A program made the translations under genes and the position numbers. Source: Bacillus sp. es.036 (GTDB lineage Bacteria; Bacillota; Bacilli; Bacillales; Guptibacillaceae). Taken from it: a stretch of DNA of 64,000 nucleotides. Location: positions 1,240,001 through 1,304,000 of the forward strand of contig NZ_PDIZ01000001.1 of assembly GCF_002563635.1 (NCBI RefSeq). The letters are read 5' to 3'. How positions within the stretch are numbered: position 1 is the stretch's first letter; each line of letters starts with the position of its first letter. Below, piece after piece: positions 61,799-64,000 of the stretch. Under the pieces are notes generated by a model. The model worked only from the letters and a program-made list of their open reading frames with translations, made no database searches and was not told the DNA's origin.

Positions 61799-62464
61799 AT
61801 GCGAAAAGAAACGGTCGAGCAAAAAGTATATCAGCTTATTAAGAATGCAATATTAAGGAGACAAATTGCACCCGGAAATCAGCTGTTTGAAAGTGCAATT
61901 GCAGCGAAAGTAAATGCTAGCAGAACGCCGATTCGTAGCGCCATTTCGAAGTTAGAAGCAGAGGGACTAGTCGATGTCATTCCGAATAAAGGGGCATTTA
62001 TCGTTCAACCGACAATGGAAGAGATGATTCAGGCTTTTGAAATGAGAAAGGTCTTAGAAGAAATGGCAATTAGGGAAGGATACTCTAAACTAGTGAAAAC
62101 ACATATAGCGTTGTTAAAATCTCATACAGAGGAGATGAGTAAAGCTTTTGAAGCGGGGGACATGCTTGTATACCATGAGCAAAATAAAACGTTTCATCTT
62201 ATAATGGCAAAAGCGAGTGGAAATCGTTATTTGATTGATTTTATGGAGAGGATATTAAACCAAATCACCATATATATGATTTTGTATGATGTTTTTAGAG
62301 AAAATGATGAAAATGATCTGCTCCAACATCATCAAATGATCCAGCTTATAGAGAAGAATGATAAGGAAAGCCTTCTTGAAGTGGTTAAGGAACACCTTAA
62401 TCACAGTTTAACAAAGCTCGAGAATGACAAGCACAAATATCAGTCGCTTACGAAATTATTCTAA
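61799..62464 (+). CDS. GntR/FadR family transcriptional regulator
   Basis: 221 aa. The N-terminal winged HTH (YQLIKNAILRRQIAPGNQLFES, ASRTPIRSAISKLEAEGLVDVIPNKGAFI) and the C-terminal FCD effector domain (residues about 75-210, EMRKVLEEMAIREG, with His residues such as NKTFHLIMAKASGN) are present. The ligand is probably a carboxylic acid. The nested palindrome in the divergent region is its likely operator. The CDS begins with ATG at 61799. Confidence 0.88.
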   Translation: MRKETVEQKVYQLIKNAILRRQIAPGNQLFESAIAAKVNASRTPIRSAISKLEAEGLVDVIPNKGAFIVQPTMEEMIQAFEMRKVLEEMAIREGYSKLVKTHIALLKSHTEEMSKAFEAGDMLVYHEQNKTFHLIMAKASGNRYLIDFMERILNQITIYMILYDVFRENDENDLLQHHQMIQLIEKNDKESLLEVVKEHLNHSLTKLENDKHKYQSLTKLF

Positions 62465-62504
62465 AGAAAGACGAGCTGTGTATAGCTCGTCTAAATAGGT
62501 TCCC

Positions 62505-62825
62505 TTATTCTGCAGGTCTCGGACCGGCATCCAGACCAGAACTTTCAACAGTCATCATAGGTTTTACTTCACAATCACCGTTAACGCGAACTTGACAGGA
62601 AAGACGTAGGTTTTCTTCTACACCTTTTTTCTTGAATGCTTCCTGCTCAATTTCTGTTAGATCTCCAAACTCCCCATTCATTACTTCAACACGACAAGTC
62701 GTGCATTTTGCTTTACCACCGCACCGGTGAAGCACCTGAACTCCGTTATCTTCAAGTGCAAGAGTTAGCTTTGTCCCTTCTTCTACGTCAAATGATCCGT
62801 GATCTGGTACTGTTACTTTAGCCAA
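62505..62825 (-). CDS. 2Fe-2S ferredoxin
   Basis: 106 aa from TTG 62825 behind AAAGGAGG. The plant-type 2Fe-2S motif C-G-G-K-A-K-C-T-T-C and the later CQVRVNGDC are present; the ligands are four Cys. It is a soluble electron carrier with an acidic C-terminal tail. It is divergent from the DUF2203 gene. Confidence 0.88.
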   Translation of the reverse strand: MAKVTVPDHGSFDVEEGTKLTLALEDNGVQVLHRCGGKAKCTTCRVEVMNGEFGDLTEIEQEAFKKKGVEENLRLSCQVRVNGDCEVKPMMTVESSGLDAGPRPAE

Positions 62826-62928
62826 AGAAATTCCTCCTTTATAAATCGTTCCCCGTTCACTTACTATCATATCGGAAATATGTACTCGTTTGAAGCACTC
62901 TTTTAATTGTAAAATTTCGTCGAATGAT

Positions 62929-62953
62929 GTGTAAAGAATAGAAGGAAGGGTAA
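62929..62953 (+). promoter_or_regulatory. Sigma-B-like promoter of the DUF2203 gene
   Basis: GTGTAA (62929-62934), 13-bp spacer, GGGTAA (62948-62953); one mismatch in the -35. Confidence 0.4.
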
Positions 62954-62988
62954 ATAAGAAGTAGTAAAGATGAACCAGGAGGAAAAAC

Positions 62989-63420
62989 ATGGATAAAAAA
63001 TATTTTACTTTAGAGGAAGCGAATAATTTATTACCCATGATTAAAAGAGAGCTTGCCGGATTAAAGCGTTTAAAAGCCCAGTTTAATGAACATTATGATC
63101 AAATTGAGCAACATAAAAAAACGCTTCTTTATCGCCATAAAACAAAAGTAGATGAGGATATTCTATTTAAGAAAGAAGCGCGTATGGAGTTTATGGAATT
63201 AGAGGCACAAACGTTTATCAATAATATTATGGCCCTCGGGGTCGAAATTAAAAACGTAGATGAAGGGTTAATTGATTTTCCTGCCGTTATCAATGGAAAA
63301 AAAGTGCTACTTTGTTGGAAAGAAGGGGAAAACGAGGTTTCCTTTTTTCATTCTGATTTTGGAGGGTTTAGCCAAAGAGAACCGATTGAAAACATCATTA
63401 AAGAAGAAGAGCAGGGCTGA
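62989..63420 (+). CDS. DUF2203 family protein
   Basis: 143 aa helical protein. YFTLEEANNLLPMIKREL at the N-terminus and GVEIKNVDEGLIDFPAVINGKKVLLCWKEGE (about residues 82-112) are the DUF2203 signature. Where the family usually has WHE it reads FFHSD. The function is unknown. ATG 62989 has AGGAGG. Confidence 0.82.
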   Translation: MDKKYFTLEEANNLLPMIKRELAGLKRLKAQFNEHYDQIEQHKKTLLYRHKTKVDEDILFKKEARMEFMELEAQTFINNIMALGVEIKNVDEGLIDFPAVINGKKVLLCWKEGENEVSFFHSDFGGFSQREPIENIIKEEEQG

Positions 63421-63524
63421 GGTCGTTCAGCCCCCCTTATTTGGAAGAATAAATAAATTTCAATTACCGTACTAGTATAGAAAATAAAATATTGCTTACC
63501 TTAAGAAACAAGGGAGGTGAAGCA

Positions 63525-63641
63525 ATGAAAAACCCAAAGCAAAATCAAAAGCATGAGACAGAATTTGCGAGTGAGCTTGCAGCTGATCAGAACAATAATA
63601 AGAAACATAAGAAAAATAAAAAACAGAAAAAGAATGCCTAA
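63525..63641 (+). CDS. Gamma-type SASP-like small protein
   Basis: 38 aa behind GGGAGGTGA. The sequence starts MKNPKQNQKHETEFASELAA; TEFASE is the germination-protease (GPR) recognition motif of gamma-type small acid-soluble spore proteins (SspE). Only one copy is present and the tail is Lys-rich. It may be a mini-SASP; the six-residue motif alone is thin evidence. Confidence 0.55.
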   Translation: MKNPKQNQKHETEFASELAADQNNNKKHKKNKKQKKNA

Positions 63642-63643
63642 CA

Positions 63644-63673
63644 AAAAGAAGCTCTTAATGGAGCTTCTTTTCT
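63644..63673 (+). terminator. Terminator of the SASP-like gene
   Basis: AAAAGAAGCTC / GAGCTTCTTTT with loop TTAATG. Confidence 0.8.
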
Positions 63674-63757
63674 TTATGATAGTAGTAGATTAGTTCCCTT
63701 CTATCTCTAAAACAGTTAAAATAGAAAGCAGACTAAAGAGAGAAAAGGATGAGGATC

Positions 63758-64000
63758 ATGAGCTTGTTACAGGCTGAATCAATCACCAAGTCATATGGAG
63801 AAAAAACATTATTCGATGAAATATCTTTTTCGCTCGAAGATAAGCAAAGAATCGGATTAATCGGTGTTAACGGGACTGGAAAATCGTCATTGCTTAAAAT
63901 CCTTGCAGGGCTTGAATCAATGGATCGTGGCAAACTTTATCACGCAAATCAATTTCATGTGGAATATTTACCTCAAGATCCAGTGTTTATAGAGAAGAAG
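63758..64000 (+). CDS. ABC-F family ATPase, 5' part (YfmR-like)
   Basis: 81 codons are visible and the gene runs out of the window. It has MSLLQAESITKSYGEKTLFDEI, Walker A GVNGTGKSS (residues about 37-45) and VEYLPQDPVF, all typical of the first ATPase domain of ABC-F translation factors; it resembles YfmR. No membrane domain is expected. ATG 63758 is preferred (AAAGGATGAGG); ATG 63749 is also in frame. Confidence 0.85.
   Translation, partial: MSLLQAESITKSYGEKTLFDEISFSLEDKQRIGLIGVNGTGKSSLLKILAGLESMDRGKLYHANQFHVEYLPQDPVFIEKK

Overview
The window is chromosomal DNA of a low-GC, endospore-forming Gram-positive bacterium of the family Bacillaceae. The evidence is strong AGGAGG-type ribosome binding sites, frequent TTG/GTG starts, and spore and sporulation genes (tlp, a gamma-SASP-like ORF, a SleB-type hydrolase, kapB). 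Several gene orders also match Bacillus: tlp-yneP-yneQ-yneR, yodTSRQ/ablB/kamA/yokU, ypcP/ypdQ/ypeQ/ypeP, glgBCDA and ypjP/thyA/dfrA. I cannot name the genus from sequence alone. No insertion sequence, prophage or CRISPR array is visible.

Layout. 0-5.4 kb: two poorly known genes, the tlp-yne block, two tandem SGNH hydrolases and a uracil-DNA-glycosylase-like gene. 5.5-7.7 kb: a small accessory island with an exported peptide ending in DLPYCH, a 31-aa holin-like toxin candidate and a convergent PlcR-like HTH-TPR regulator, which is divergent from an SDR dehydrogenase. 7.7-16.8 kb: a lipoprotein, D-amino-acid transaminase, CshA helicase, a double dynamin, a sulfurtransferase and a PatA-like aminotransferase. 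16.8-17.2 kb: an intergenic cluster of six DnaA-box-like sites. 17.2-26.9 kb: lysine/beta-lysine catabolism (PucR regulator, yodTSRQ, ablB, a sigma-54 activator, kamA-yokU), with a consensus sigma-54 promoter directly before kamA.

26.9-34.6 kb: housekeeping genes and small proteins (IDEAL protein, YpcP exonuclease, two RNase H-fold proteins, cold-shock protein, formate-THF ligase, CvfB). 34.7-41.6 kb: a glycogen cluster with a GH15-type glucohydrolase under a sigma-B-like promoter, then glgB-glgC-glgD-glgA behind Spo0A-box-like palindromes; no glgP follows. 41.6-54.8 kb: EAL protein, AI-2E transporter, transglycosylase, bacilliredoxin, OsmC protein, two paralogous tRNA U34 hydroxylases, TelA, glutaredoxin, acyl-CoA dehydrogenase, a SleB-type hydrolase, KapB and an NRDE protein. 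54.9-55.9 kb: an eight-gene tRNA operon (Val, Thr, Leu, Arg, Ala, Ser, Gly, Glu) with a decayed tRNA-Thr fragment. 55.9-64 kb: small unknown genes, ypjP, yuzB, a TrxB-like reductase, Hsp20, thyA-dfrA, YitT and a GntR regulator divergent across a nested palindrome, a ferredoxin, a DUF2203 protein, a SASP-like ORF and the start of an ABC-F ATPase.

The most interesting item is the 5.5-6.9 kb island. It looks like a PlcR/PapR-type peptide quorum-sensing pair in an unusual convergent arrangement with a toxin-like ORF lying between peptide and regulator. Many gene starts below were corrected from the longest possible ORF to the start with a proper ribosome binding site; these are inferences.
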